DNA of 64,000 nt from Sphingosinicella sp. (GTDB lineage Bacteria > Pseudomonadota > Alphaproteobacteria > Sphingomonadales > Sphingomonadaceae): the NCBI RefSeq assembly GCF_013911755.1, contig NZ_JACESP010000018.1, positions 1 to 64,000 on the forward strand, given 5' to 3'. The notes beneath the pieces were generated by a model. That model searched no databases. It saw only the letters and a program-made list of their open reading frames with translations, and was not told where the DNA came from. The position numbers and the translations under genes are program-made. Numbering within the stretch: position 1 is the stretch's first letter; each line of letters begins with the position of its first letter. Below, piece by piece: positions 19,766 to 28,066 of this stretch.

Positions 19766-21844
19766 TCAGGCGGCGCGAAGCTGTACGATCGGCTGCATCC
19801 CGTCGCGCGGGTTCGGCCAGGTACCGTAATAGCGCAGCGCATCTGCCGACGGCGACAGTTTCGACCAGTCCTTCACGAACGCGCCGTAGGGTTTTGCCCG
19901 CGCGAGCCGCTTCGCCCGCGCGGCCTTGCGAAGCGCCTCGGTGCCCTCGGCATCGAAGCGCAGGGTCTCGGGGTCGTAGGCGATCTTGTAGATGTTCGCC
20001 GCGGCCCAGTGCGACACGCGGTTGTTGCGCAGGTCGGCGAGCACGCTCACAGGGTCGCGCTCAAGCGGATCGCCGTAGCCGCCGCCGCCGCCGACTGCGA
20101 CATAGTAGGTGTCGCCGTCGTTGAAGGGCCGCACCACCATGTTGACGTCGAGCGTTTCCTTGACGCCTGCCTCGGGATTGTCCGCCGTGAACACCTCGGA
20201 AAGGTCATGTGGCAGCGGCGTGTGGCCGTCGGCGAGCAGCGTCTTGATGTTACTGTCGTGCACGGTCTGCACGAACACCGGCGGCACGGCATAGCCGCCG
20301 AACAGGCCGAGCGTCGTCGGGAAGCGCGAGCCGCCGCCCATCGAGCCGAGCATGAAGCGGTTGGTATCATGGACGATGAGGCCGAAGCCGACGCCGCAGC
20401 CCCCGCGCTGCTTGCCGTGCCCGTAGCTGTTGTTGAAGAGGTTGCGGAACGTATAGAGGAACGGTCGGTCGCTTTCGGTCGCCTCGACGTCTGAGCAGTC
20501 GCTCATCGTCGCGAAGAACGCGCCTGCCGCTTCCACCCCGTCCATGTCCGGCCGTGCGCCGCATCCGGTGGCGTTGATCTCGGGCGTGATGTCCGCGATG
20601 CCCTCGCCGAACTGGTTGATGCCGCCGAAAGTCGGGATCGCGAAGCCGGAGAACCACGCCGCCACCGCGCGCGAGGAATCGTAGCTGTACGTCATCCGCG
20701 CGCCGGTGAGGAAAATGCCCTGCGTGAAGCAGGTCTGCACCAGCGGCGCGAGCGATGTGGAGGCGTCGCCCTTGGCGTTCACCATCGCGTCTTCGGGGAA
20801 GCGCCAGTCGATCGCCTCCAGAAGGCCGTTGTTCGCGGGCAGATCATGGAACAGCCAGCCGCAGTAATAGACGCAGGAGAGGCCGAGGATGCCCTGGAAG
20901 AAGCTGTTGATCGGCCGCCCTTCCACGAGCGGCGAGGTATTCTCGAAATCCATGATGATGCGGTCGCCCTGCTTGATCATGGTGAGATTGATCTTGGTGA
21001 GCCCGGATTCGGTGCCCACCGTGTCGAGGAAGCGCGGCTGGCGGTAGATGCCGTCGTTGAGTTCGGCGACGCGCCGCTTCGCGGCCTCGCCCGTTTGCGT
21101 CAGGATACGGCGCAGGCCGCCGATGAAGAACTCGGGCCCCTTCTCCTCGATCACCTCGAGCACGCGGCGCTGCGCGATGCGCGCGGCGGCGAGGCGTGCC
21201 TTGATGTCGAGGATCATGGTGCGCGGGTCGCGCGTCATCGCCGCCAGCATGTTGAGGATATCCTCGCGCAGCTGGTAGTTCTCGCCGATCTTGATCGGCG
21301 GCACGAGAAGGCCTTCGTCGTACTTGGTCTTCGCGGTGTTGCAGGTGCCGCCGGGCTCGGTGCCGCCCGCCTCGCCGGTGTGCACGGCGGCGGCGATGAA
21401 GCACATCAGCTCGCCCTTGTAGAACACGGGCACGGCGAGCCCCATGTCGGCGTTGTGCACGCCCGCGTAGAAGGGATCGTTGTAGAAGAAGCTGTCGCCG
21501 TCCTTCACGCCCACCGAAGGCTCGTCGACCCAGTGCTTCACCACGTACTTCAGCGGCAGCTGGCCGAGCACGGCGTGGTGATAGATGCCCGTCGCGCAGA
21601 CGCTGAGGTCGCCCTGCCGCGTGAAAATGCCGAAGGCCACGTCGCCCCAGCGCATCGCGGTGGAGGCGCCGAGCTTCATCGTCGTCTCTTTGCCCTCAAG
21701 CGCGATCATGTGCATCTTGTGCTTGAAGATATCGAACTCCACCGGATCGATGCCCGCCTGTGCGGCGATCTCGGCTTCGGTCATCGGTTCGGGGCGCAGG
21801 CGCTGGACCACCTCATGGTCGCGGGCGTAGGCAATGCCGGTCAT
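19766..21844 (-). CDS. HyuB-like carboxylase subunit (acetone/acetophenone carboxylase type)
   Basis: A 692-residue hydantoinase B/oxoprolinase-family protein. In ketone carboxylases this subunit holds the carboxylation site, with a metal. Here His130, Asp133 (VHNAD) and His155 (AVHTGE) keep the +3/+25 spacing I recall for the Mn ligands of the acetone carboxylase alpha subunit. The NDPFYAGVHNADM and GGTEPGGTCNTAKTKYDEG stretches are family hallmarks. The ATG at 21844 (MTGIAYARDH) was chosen 13 bp after the upstream HyuA gene. Alternatives in the superfamily are hydantoinase, oxoprolinase or lactamase, but the gamma subunit in the same operon favours a carboxylase. Confidence 0.85.
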   Translation of the reverse strand: MTGIAYARDHEVVQRLRPEPMTEAEIAAQAGIDPVEFDIFKHKMHMIALEGKETTMKLGASTAMRWGDVAFGIFTRQGDLSVCATGIYHHAVLGQLPLKYVVKHWVDEPSVGVKDGDSFFYNDPFYAGVHNADMGLAVPVFYKGELMCFIAAAVHTGEAGGTEPGGTCNTAKTKYDEGLLVPPIKIGENYQLREDILNMLAAMTRDPRTMILDIKARLAAARIAQRRVLEVIEEKGPEFFIGGLRRILTQTGEAAKRRVAELNDGIYRQPRFLDTVGTESGLTKINLTMIKQGDRIIMDFENTSPLVEGRPINSFFQGILGLSCVYYCGWLFHDLPANNGLLEAIDWRFPEDAMVNAKGDASTSLAPLVQTCFTQGIFLTGARMTYSYDSSRAVAAWFSGFAIPTFGGINQFGEGIADITPEINATGCGARPDMDGVEAAGAFFATMSDCSDVEATESDRPFLYTFRNLFNNSYGHGKQRGGCGVGFGLIVHDTNRFMLGSMGGGSRFPTTLGLFGGYAVPPVFVQTVHDSNIKTLLADGHTPLPHDLSEVFTADNPEAGVKETLDVNMVVRPFNDGDTYYVAVGGGGGYGDPLERDPVSVLADLRNNRVSHWAAANIYKIAYDPETLRFDAEGTEALRKAARAKRLARAKPYGAFVKDWSKLSPSADALRYYGTWPNPRDGMQPIVQLRAA

Positions 21845-21857
21845 GTTCTTGTCTCCC

Positions 21858-23999
21858 TCAGGCGCTGCGTTCGAGGACGCCGTTTCGCCAGGCGTCGATG
21901 TGGAAGGTCCAGCCCGGCGCGACCACATGCGTGGTGTCGGGGCTTTCGATGACGGCGGGTCCGCTGATGCGGTTGCCCGGCTTCAGGCGGCGCGCATCGT
22001 AGATCGGCGTATCGACGAAGCCGTCCGCCGGGTCCCAGTAGACGGGGCGCGTCTCGGTCTTCGCGCTTGCATCGGGTTCGACCGGTGCGAGCGTTTCGGC
22101 CGGCAGCGCGAACGCCTCCTGCGCAACCGATGCGGTGAGGAAGAAGCTCTCGACGTTGATGCCGCCCGCCGGGAACGTTGCCTCGGGCGAATAGACTTCG
22201 CCGTAGCGTGCGGTGAAGGCATCGCAGAGCGCCTTCACGTCGTCCGTGCCGTCCAGCCGCAGCTTCGGCGCCGTGACGCGCGTCATGTTGTACTGGCTGC
22301 CGTAGCGCATATCGAGTTCGAGCCGGAACGCCATGTCGCGCGCGTTGAAACCTTCGAGCTTCAGGTCGCGCGTCGCGAGATCGACAAGCTCGGAAACGAG
22401 ATCGTTGAACGGGGCGAGATCGGAAAGATACGATTGCGCTGACCAGTTGAAGAGTTTCAGCGAGCGTGAGCGCTCCCACACCTCCTTGATCGCCATCGTC
22501 GAAGCGCCGAACGCGCCGAACACTGAGGATTGCAGCGGCACGACGATCTTGCGCACGCCGATGAACGGCGCGAACCCCACCGCGTGCGCGCCGCCCGCGC
22601 CACCGCAGGCGTAGAGCACGAAGGTGCGCGGGTCGTGGCCCTTCAGCGCCACCTCGTTGAACACCTCCTGCCCCATGCGCGCATCGATCATGCGGCGGAT
22701 GCGCCACGCGGCTTCCTCCACCGGTATGCCGAGCGGCTGCGCGATCTTTTCGCCGATCGCCTTCTTCGCGAGATCAATGTCGAGCAGCATCTCGCCGCCG
22801 AGATAATTCTCGGCATTGTAGAGGCCGAGCACGAGGTCGGCATCGGTCACGGTCGGCTCCTTGCCGCCCTTGTCGTAGCAGGCCGGCCCCGGCATCGATC
22901 CGGCCGACTGCGGCCCGACTTCGAGCGTGTTGCCGAGCGTCGTGTTGATCCACGCGATCGAGCCGCCGCCCGCGCCGATCGACTTCACCTCGATCGCCGG
23001 GATGTTGGTGCGCCAGCGGTCGATCACCGGGATGAAATCATGCGCCTTGATCGCGCCGCCCTCGATGAGGCCGATGTCGAACGAGGTGCCGCCCATGTCG
23101 GTGAACACGATGTTGCCGTCCGCCGAAAGCCCGCCGAGCGCGGCCGCGCCGTGCAGCCCCGCGACCGGCCCGGCATTGTGGGTCAGCACGGCGCGCGTGC
23201 GCGAGGCTTTCTTGGTGCCGCCGGTGTTGTGGACCAGCGTCAGCGGCTTTTTATAGCCGCCGTCGCGCAATTCGTTGCCGAGCTTGTTGAGTTCGTCGGC
23301 CATCAGGCCGTGGATGTAGGCGTTGACGACCGCCGTCATCGTGCGCGTGTATTCGCCGGCCTTGGGCGAGATTTCCGACGACAGGATCACCGGCATCGAG
23401 CCGAGATAATCTTCGGGATATTCCTCTTCGATCACCTGCTTGATGAACTGTTCGTGCTCGGGGTTCACGAACGACCAGAGCAGCGAGACGACGAAACCCT
23501 GCGCGCCGCGATCGACGAGCGCCTGCAGCTTTTCCAGAACCTCCTCGCGTGAAAGCGGCGCGATGATCTTGCCCGCGTAGTCGATGCGCTCGCGCACCCC
23601 GACGACCATGTCCGGGCTGATCAGCGGCACCGGCTTTTCGATGCGCGCGAGGTCGCGGCCCTGCTGCCAGCCGAGCCCGTCCGCCCAGCTGCGGCCGCGG
23701 CCGATGAAGATCGTGTCCTCGAAGCCTGCCGTGGTGATGAGGCCGAGCTTGGGGCCGGTGCGCTCGATGAGCGCGTTGGTGCCCACCGTCGTCGAATAGC
23801 GCACGCTCGAAAGGCCGCCGAGGAAGTCCGGCAGCTTCAGCTTCAGCCCCTTGGCGAGCAGCCCCATGCCGCGCATGAAGCCGACCGAAAGATCGTAGTG
23901 CGTCGTCGGGGTTTTCGCCGTGTGGAAGCCGCCGCCCTCGTGGGCGCAATAGAAATCGGTGAACGTGCCGCCGACATCGATGCCTACCGTGTAACTCAT
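21858..23999 (-). CDS. HyuA-like ATP-dependent carboxylase subunit, 713 aa
   Basis: A hydantoinase A/oxoprolinase-family protein with the actin-like ATPase phosphate motif GIDVGGTFTD (5-14), a second nucleotide motif FTDMGGTSFDIGLI, and EVKSIGAGGGSIAWI plus GPQSAGSMPGPACY. In acetone/acetophenone carboxylases this subunit uses ATP to phosphorylate the ketone enolate and/or bicarbonate. Both ATP motifs look intact. It is the second HyuA-like gene of the operon and sits immediately before HyuB (13 bp), as expected for a catalytic pair. It differs widely from the 671-residue paralogue, so this is not a recent duplication. Confidence 0.87.
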   Translation of the reverse strand: MSYTVGIDVGGTFTDFYCAHEGGGFHTAKTPTTHYDLSVGFMRGMGLLAKGLKLKLPDFLGGLSSVRYSTTVGTNALIERTGPKLGLITTAGFEDTIFIGRGRSWADGLGWQQGRDLARIEKPVPLISPDMVVGVRERIDYAGKIIAPLSREEVLEKLQALVDRGAQGFVVSLLWSFVNPEHEQFIKQVIEEEYPEDYLGSMPVILSSEISPKAGEYTRTMTAVVNAYIHGLMADELNKLGNELRDGGYKKPLTLVHNTGGTKKASRTRAVLTHNAGPVAGLHGAAALGGLSADGNIVFTDMGGTSFDIGLIEGGAIKAHDFIPVIDRWRTNIPAIEVKSIGAGGGSIAWINTTLGNTLEVGPQSAGSMPGPACYDKGGKEPTVTDADLVLGLYNAENYLGGEMLLDIDLAKKAIGEKIAQPLGIPVEEAAWRIRRMIDARMGQEVFNEVALKGHDPRTFVLYACGGAGGAHAVGFAPFIGVRKIVVPLQSSVFGAFGASTMAIKEVWERSRSLKLFNWSAQSYLSDLAPFNDLVSELVDLATRDLKLEGFNARDMAFRLELDMRYGSQYNMTRVTAPKLRLDGTDDVKALCDAFTARYGEVYSPEATFPAGGINVESFFLTASVAQEAFALPAETLAPVEPDASAKTETRPVYWDPADGFVDTPIYDARRLKPGNRISGPAVIESPDTTHVVAPGWTFHIDAWRNGVLERSA

Positions 24000-24015
24000 C
24001 GAAACGCCCTCGTCC

Positions 24016-24783
24016 TCAAGGTTGGCGGGCGCCGCTGAAGGCGCCCATGAATGCGTGCATGGTCTCGACCGGCAGCGGATCGGGTCCGCCGCCGAGCGTC
24101 GTGATGATGAGCGGCCGCGTTGCCGCGAGCGCTGCTGCGGCCGCAGCCGGGCCGTCCACGGAAAGCGCGATCCCGATGGCGGGGCCTTCCGCTGCGATAC
24201 GGTCCAGAAAGTCTGCGTCCGCCGTGCCCGCCGCGATCACCGCATCGGGCTTCAGCCGCAATGCAGCGTCGGCGGCATCTTCGTCCGGGATCGCCATGAT
24301 GATGCCGAGCGGCACGTCGAAATAAGAGGTGACGTTGCGCAGCGTGTTGAACAGCTTGCGCGCGCTCATCCCGGCAAGGTCCGATGCGGCGACCCCGCTT
24401 TCATCGAACAGCAGCAGCGCCGGGCGCGCCTCGCCGATCGCCTCGACGATGGCGGTCAGCACATCCTTTGCGCTGTCGGCGTCGCTCGCAGCGGCAAGCG
24501 TCACCGGGCCGGGTAGAACAGGGACGACCGGGCGCCCGCCTTCGGCGGCGAGACGGCGAACCGCTTCGACCGTGCTTTCGCCGTCCGCCGGATCGATTTC
24601 GATGACGATGGCGTCGCTTCCGAACAGTGCGGCGATGCGCTTCGCCGCCTGCACGATCTGCCCCGCGTCGGCGGCAAACATGCTCCACGGCTGACCGCAC
24701 ACCGCTGCGGCCGCCGCCGACAGGCGCGGCAAAACCGCCGCGCCCACGTCGCCGCCAAGAACAGAGGCCAGCCGGTTCGTCAT
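24016..24783 (-). CDS. Uroporphyrinogen decarboxylase/MetE-superfamily-like protein inside the carboxylase operon
   Basis: A 255-residue protein starting at ATG 24783, overlapping the gamma-subunit stop (ATGA). The fold style is a TIM-barrel of the UROD/cobalamin-independent methyltransferase superfamily: FAADAGQIVQAAKRI, GSDAIVIEID, then VVPVLPGPVTLAAA and ALLLFDESGV. It is shorter than HemE, and no zinc-binding His-x-Cys signature is evident, so it may not be an enzyme in its own right. Acetophenone carboxylase has a fifth, essential but poorly understood subunit (ApcE); this gene is a candidate for that position. That link is inference from operon context. A frame extension upstream to 25362 overlaps two genes and was rejected. 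Confidence 0.65.
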   Translation of the reverse strand: MTNRLASVLGGDVGAAVLPRLSAAAAAVCGQPWSMFAADAGQIVQAAKRIAALFGSDAIVIEIDPADGESTVEAVRRLAAEGGRPVVPVLPGPVTLAAASDADSAKDVLTAIVEAIGEARPALLLFDESGVAASDLAGMSARKLFNTLRNVTSYFDVPLGIIMAIPDEDAADAALRLKPDAVIAAGTADADFLDRIAAEGPAIGIALSVDGPAAAAAALAATRPLIITTLGGGPDPLPVETMHAFMGAFSGARQP

Positions 24784-25118
24784 GCGGCGACGCCGTGGCG
24801 CCGCTTCAGCGCGGCGATGTCGAGTTCGATCTCGTGCGTGATCGGGTGGCCCGGCGGCAGATATTCGTTCTCCAGCATCGTCGCGCAGCCGGGGCAGTAG
24901 AATTCCACGAGCCGGCAATATTGGCTGTCCGGCGTGAAGCTGTAATTGCCTTCGGCAACGAGCGGCGGATGCACCTCCTCGAGCGGCTGCTCGGCAACCA
25001 GGCAGCCTTCCTTGTAATTGCCGTGCGCGGAGCCGAGGTCGTGGCCGCAGCGGTTGCAGCACCATGTTTCCGCTTGCAGGTCGATGTCGAGATACTCGGT
25101 GATGCGGACTTTGCTCAT
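24780..25118 (-). CDS. Acetone/acetophenone carboxylase gamma-like zinc subunit (112 aa)
   Basis: A small protein with two CxxC pairs, Cys21/24 (CNRCGHDLG) and Cys75/78 (YCPGCATMLENE), bracketing a NYKEGC stretch and ending GHPITHEIELDI. This layout matches the gamma subunit family of acetone carboxylase (Acetone_carb_G) and the ~15-kDa subunit of acetophenone carboxylase. It is the best single marker that the operon encodes a ketone carboxylase and not a hydantoinase or oxoprolinase. It begins 3 bp after the first HyuA stop and overlaps the next gene by 4 bp. Confidence 0.8.
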   Translation of the reverse strand: MSKVRITEYLDIDLQAETWCCNRCGHDLGSAHGNYKEGCLVAEQPLEEVHPPLVAEGNYSFTPDSQYCRLVEFYCPGCATMLENEYLPPGHPITHEIELDIAALKRRHGVAA

Positions 25119-25121
25119 CGC

Positions 25122-27137
25122 TTAATTCCGTTCGAGAAGCGCGTTGTCGTAGGCGTCGATGGCGAGGCTCCAGCCTTCGGGCACCAGGATCGTCGTCTGG
25201 TTCGATTCCACGATTGCCGGGCCGGAAAGCGCGTGGCCGGGCCCCATGCGCGCGCGGTCGTAAACCGGCGTGGCGATGCGCTCCGGTCCGCCGAACCACA
25301 CCTGCCGGTCGGCAAGGCGTGCAGCCGCAAGATCGGATGCTGCCGTCTGCCCCTGCCGCCATTCGAAATGCGGCACGCGCGCCGACGCGCTATATGCGAT
25401 GCTGTCGAGGCGGAGCGGACCCGCCGTGCCCAGCGCATCGCGCGCGGCGACGAGCGCTGCGGCGGCGGCATCGGGCTCGGAGATCGCAGCGGTTTCGGCG
25501 CCCACGAGGATTTCGGGTTCGCCGCCCGCTCCGGTCCAGAACAGCTGCAGCCGCGCCTCGGCGTCCGCCGGATCGAAGCCCTCGCCGCGCATGTCGCGCG
25601 CGGCTTCGGTCGCCATGTCCGCCACGAGCGCGCCGGCGGAGAGCAGGTCGGTTGCGCTTTCCACAAGGATGTCCGCGCGGCGGTAATAGATGTGGCCCAC
25701 GTCCATCAGCGAGGAGCCGAATGCCGAGGAGACGGCGGAGAAGGGCGTGATGACGACGCGGCCGATGCCTGCGTTCGCGGCGATGTCGGCGGCATGGATC
25801 GCGCCCGCGCCGCCGTAGGCGATGACGGGAAGGCCGTCCGGGCGCCCGAGCCGCTCGGCGACCGCGCCGACCGCCTTGCCCATCGCGGCTTCCACATTGC
25901 GGCGGATGGCGAGCGCGGCGTCTTCGATGCTGAGCCCCAGGGGCTGCGCGACGGCAGCGTCGATCGCGGCGCGCGCTTTACCCAAGTCGAGCGTCATGCC
26001 GCCGCCGAGGAAGCGCGCGGGATCGAGAATGCCGAGCACGAGGTTCGCGTCCGTCACCGTCGCCTTCGTGCCGCCGAGTCCGAAGCAGGCCGGGCCGGGA
26101 AGCGCGCCCGCGGATTGCGGTCCCACCTTCAGCACGCCGTCTTCGACCTCGGCGATCGAGCCGCCACCCGCGCCGAGCGCGTCGATCGCCATCATCGGCA
26201 GGTTGCACGCGAAGCCTTCGACCTCGGGCTGCAGCGCGTAGCTCGCCTGTCCGCCCTCCACGTAGGAAATATCGAACGAAGTGCCGCCCATGTCGGTGGC
26301 GATCAGCGTGTCGGCGCCGTAGAGCGCGCCGATCGCGCGGGCGCCGTAAAGCCCGCCCGTCGGCCCGCTGTTGTAGGTGTTGATCGCGCGCGTCTTGGCA
26401 ACGCGTGCCACCGCGCCATTGTTGTGGCCGATGAACAGCGTACCGCGATAGCCGCGCAGGCGAAGCTCCTCGCCCGCCTTGTAGAGCAGGCGCGCGAGCT
26501 TGCCGTGGATATAGGCGTTGAGCACGGCGGCGTTGATGCGCTCGCGTGTGCCCGGCCGCGCCGAAATGTCCGAAGCGAGGAAGGTGGGCACCGAGCCGAG
26601 GTAATCGCGCGGATACTCGGCCTTGATGACGGCGCGCACGCGGCGCTCGTTCGCCGGGTTGAGATCGGAGTTCGCAAGCGCGACGACGATGCCCCGCGCG
26701 CCCCGGTCGATCAGCGTCTGTGCCGCATCGAGAATGGCGGCGGCGTCCGGCGACGCCTTCACGGTGCCGTCGCCTGCGACGCCTTCGGCGATGCCGATCA
26801 CCATGTCCGGCGCGACGAGCGGCGACTTGCCCTCCTCGTCATGCGTCGGCGCCAGCGCTTCCGACCCTGCCGTCACGATCAGCCCGATCTTCGATCCGTT
26901 GCGCTGGATGATCGTGTTCGTGCCGATGGTGTTCGAAAAACGGATGATGTTCGTCTCGTTCAGGAAATCCTCAACGCTGCAGTCGAATGCGCCCGCGCCC
27001 GCGCTGATGCAGTCGAGGAAACAGGCGGTGAGGTCGTGCGGCGTCGTCGGCACTTTCACGGTGCGCACGTCGCCGCCCCGCACGATGAAGCCGTCGGTGA
27101 AGGTGCCGCCGGTGTCGATGTCGATGGTGATGCCCAT
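25122..27137 (-). CDS. HyuA-like ATP-dependent carboxylase subunit, 671 aa
   Basis: A second HyuA-family protein. The N-terminal ATP motif is DIDTGGTFTDG, the second nucleotide motif ATDMGGTSFDISYV, with ALGAGGGSIAEV and GPQSAGALPGPACF as family signatures. The C-terminal third is alanine-rich and shorter than in the 713-residue paralogue. Acetophenone carboxylase has two different HyuA-like subunits (alpha and alpha') in its core, whereas acetone carboxylase has one; this second copy therefore points to the acetophenone type. It follows the TetR gene by 24 bp and is the first structural gene of the operon. Confidence 0.86.
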   Translation of the reverse strand: MGITIDIDTGGTFTDGFIVRGGDVRTVKVPTTPHDLTACFLDCISAGAGAFDCSVEDFLNETNIIRFSNTIGTNTIIQRNGSKIGLIVTAGSEALAPTHDEEGKSPLVAPDMVIGIAEGVAGDGTVKASPDAAAILDAAQTLIDRGARGIVVALANSDLNPANERRVRAVIKAEYPRDYLGSVPTFLASDISARPGTRERINAAVLNAYIHGKLARLLYKAGEELRLRGYRGTLFIGHNNGAVARVAKTRAINTYNSGPTGGLYGARAIGALYGADTLIATDMGGTSFDISYVEGGQASYALQPEVEGFACNLPMMAIDALGAGGGSIAEVEDGVLKVGPQSAGALPGPACFGLGGTKATVTDANLVLGILDPARFLGGGMTLDLGKARAAIDAAVAQPLGLSIEDAALAIRRNVEAAMGKAVGAVAERLGRPDGLPVIAYGGAGAIHAADIAANAGIGRVVITPFSAVSSAFGSSLMDVGHIYYRRADILVESATDLLSAGALVADMATEAARDMRGEGFDPADAEARLQLFWTGAGGEPEILVGAETAAISEPDAAAAALVAARDALGTAGPLRLDSIAYSASARVPHFEWRQGQTAASDLAAARLADRQVWFGGPERIATPVYDRARMGPGHALSGPAIVESNQTTILVPEGWSLAIDAYDNALLERN

Positions 27138-27161
27138 GAGGTCTTCGTTGTCCCTGTCTCG

Positions 27162-27776
27162 TTATGAACCGGTGGCGCCGCGCAGGATGAAAGCGAGCAC
27201 CTGATCGACGGTCTGCTCGCGCTTCGCCTGACCCGCGGAGGGTTTCGACCAGCGCAGATACCAGTTGATGACGCCGAGCATGTTGAACGCGGTGACACGC
27301 ACGTCGCCGTCCACGAGGAGGCCGGCGGCACGCAGACCTTCGAGTTCGGCGACGTAGATGGTCAGGATTTCGCGCTGGATGCGCTTGTTGGCCTTGTTGC
27401 CGCTCGCCGAGAGGCGCTCCTCGTCGATGAAGAAGATGCGCGATTCCCGTCGGTATTGTTCCGAGACGTCGAGATGTTCGCGCACCAGCGCGGCGATGCG
27501 CGCGCGCGGCTCCGAAACGCCTTCGAGCGCGCCGCGCAGGCGGGCAGGAAGCGCTTTCACCGAGCGTTCGAGGATGGCGAGCCAGAGCGCCTCCTTATTC
27601 TCGAAATAGTGGTAGACGTTCGAAACGCTGCGTCCCACCGCGTCGGCGATGTCGCGGATCGAGGTTCCCGCGAAGCCGTTGCGGGCGAACAGCTCCACCG
27701 CGACCTCCACGAGTTCCTCGCGGCCTCGGGCCTCACGGGCTGCGGACGAATTCTTCAGGCTCACGACGCGCGCCAT
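27162..27776 (-). CDS. TetR-family transcriptional regulator heading the carboxylase operon
   Basis: A 204-residue TetR-type repressor. The N-terminal helix-turn-helix reads TSIRDIADAVGRSVSNVYHY followed by FENKEALW. The C-terminal ligand-binding domain (residues ~75-200) is of the KstR2-like broad group; such proteins often bind acyl-CoA or aromatic thioesters. It is the first gene of the minus-strand block, 24 bp before the HyuA gene, and faces the divergent hydrolase-SDR pair. Three palindromic sites in the 290-bp shared gap suggest it represses itself, the carboxylase operon and the divergent pair. Confidence 0.9.
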   Translation of the reverse strand: MARVVSLKNSSAAREARGREELVEVAVELFARNGFAGTSIRDIADAVGRSVSNVYHYFENKEALWLAILERSVKALPARLRGALEGVSEPRARIAALVREHLDVSEQYRRESRIFFIDEERLSASGNKANKRIQREILTIYVAELEGLRAAGLLVDGDVRVTAFNMLGVINWYLRWSKPSAGQAKREQTVDQVLAFILRGATGS

Positions 27777-27846
27777 ACCCTCTCCCCAATCGCGTCCGCC
27801 GAATCGCGGATCTTGTCTGTTCTATCACGGTCTCGAATCAACTCGG

Positions 27847-27880
27847 ATAGAACGATCGTTCTATAATTGGACGATCGGTC
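27847..27880. promoter_or_regulatory. Paired operator: perfect 18-bp palindrome plus second CGATCG site upstream of TetR gene
   Basis: ATAGAACGATCGTTCTAT (27847-27864) is a perfect 18-bp palindrome. GGACGATCGGTC (27869-27880) follows, 19 bp centre to centre. They lie 70-105 bp upstream of the TetR start. Two helical turns between centres fits cooperative binding of TetR dimers. The rest of the gap (27890-27990) is AT-rich and promoter-like, with no gene. Confidence 0.7.
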
Positions 27881-28003
27881 GGAGATTTGTCAAGAGACGA
27901 ACACGCGGCACTCGAATTTTGCATATATGCTTGTTCGATAACGATAAAAATAATTATTGAGCATCGCGTGCCGCCGCGTATATTCTGATTGAGGAAAACG
28001 ATC

Positions 28004-28015
28004 GACCGATCGGTC
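28004..28015. promoter_or_regulatory. Operator-like perfect palindrome GACCGATCGGTC upstream of hydrolase gene
   Basis: A perfect 12-bp palindrome 52 bp upstream of the alpha/beta-hydrolase start, on the hydrolase side of the divergent promoter region. Same CGATCG core as the sites before TetR and paaA. Confidence 0.65.
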
Positions 28016-28066
28016 TATTTATGATCCGACAACGGATCGGTTGTTTCCATCGGGGGAGTTGAAAGC

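Noticed and set aside
24784-25362. N-terminal extension of the UROD-like protein
   Set aside because: It would overlap the gamma-like gene and part of HyuA in another frame; ATG 24783 with an ATGA overlap is the natural start.
19766-27137. Hydantoinase, 5-oxoprolinase or caprolactamase operon
   Set aside because: These need only HyuA and HyuB. The gamma-like zinc subunit, second HyuA, ligase and thiolase fit a carboxylase route better. Not fully excluded without trees.
24627-27167. An 846-codon plus-strand frame opposite the HyuA-like gene
   Set aside because: Arg/Ala/Asp-rich, no recognisable motif, fully antisense to a complete HyuA gene.
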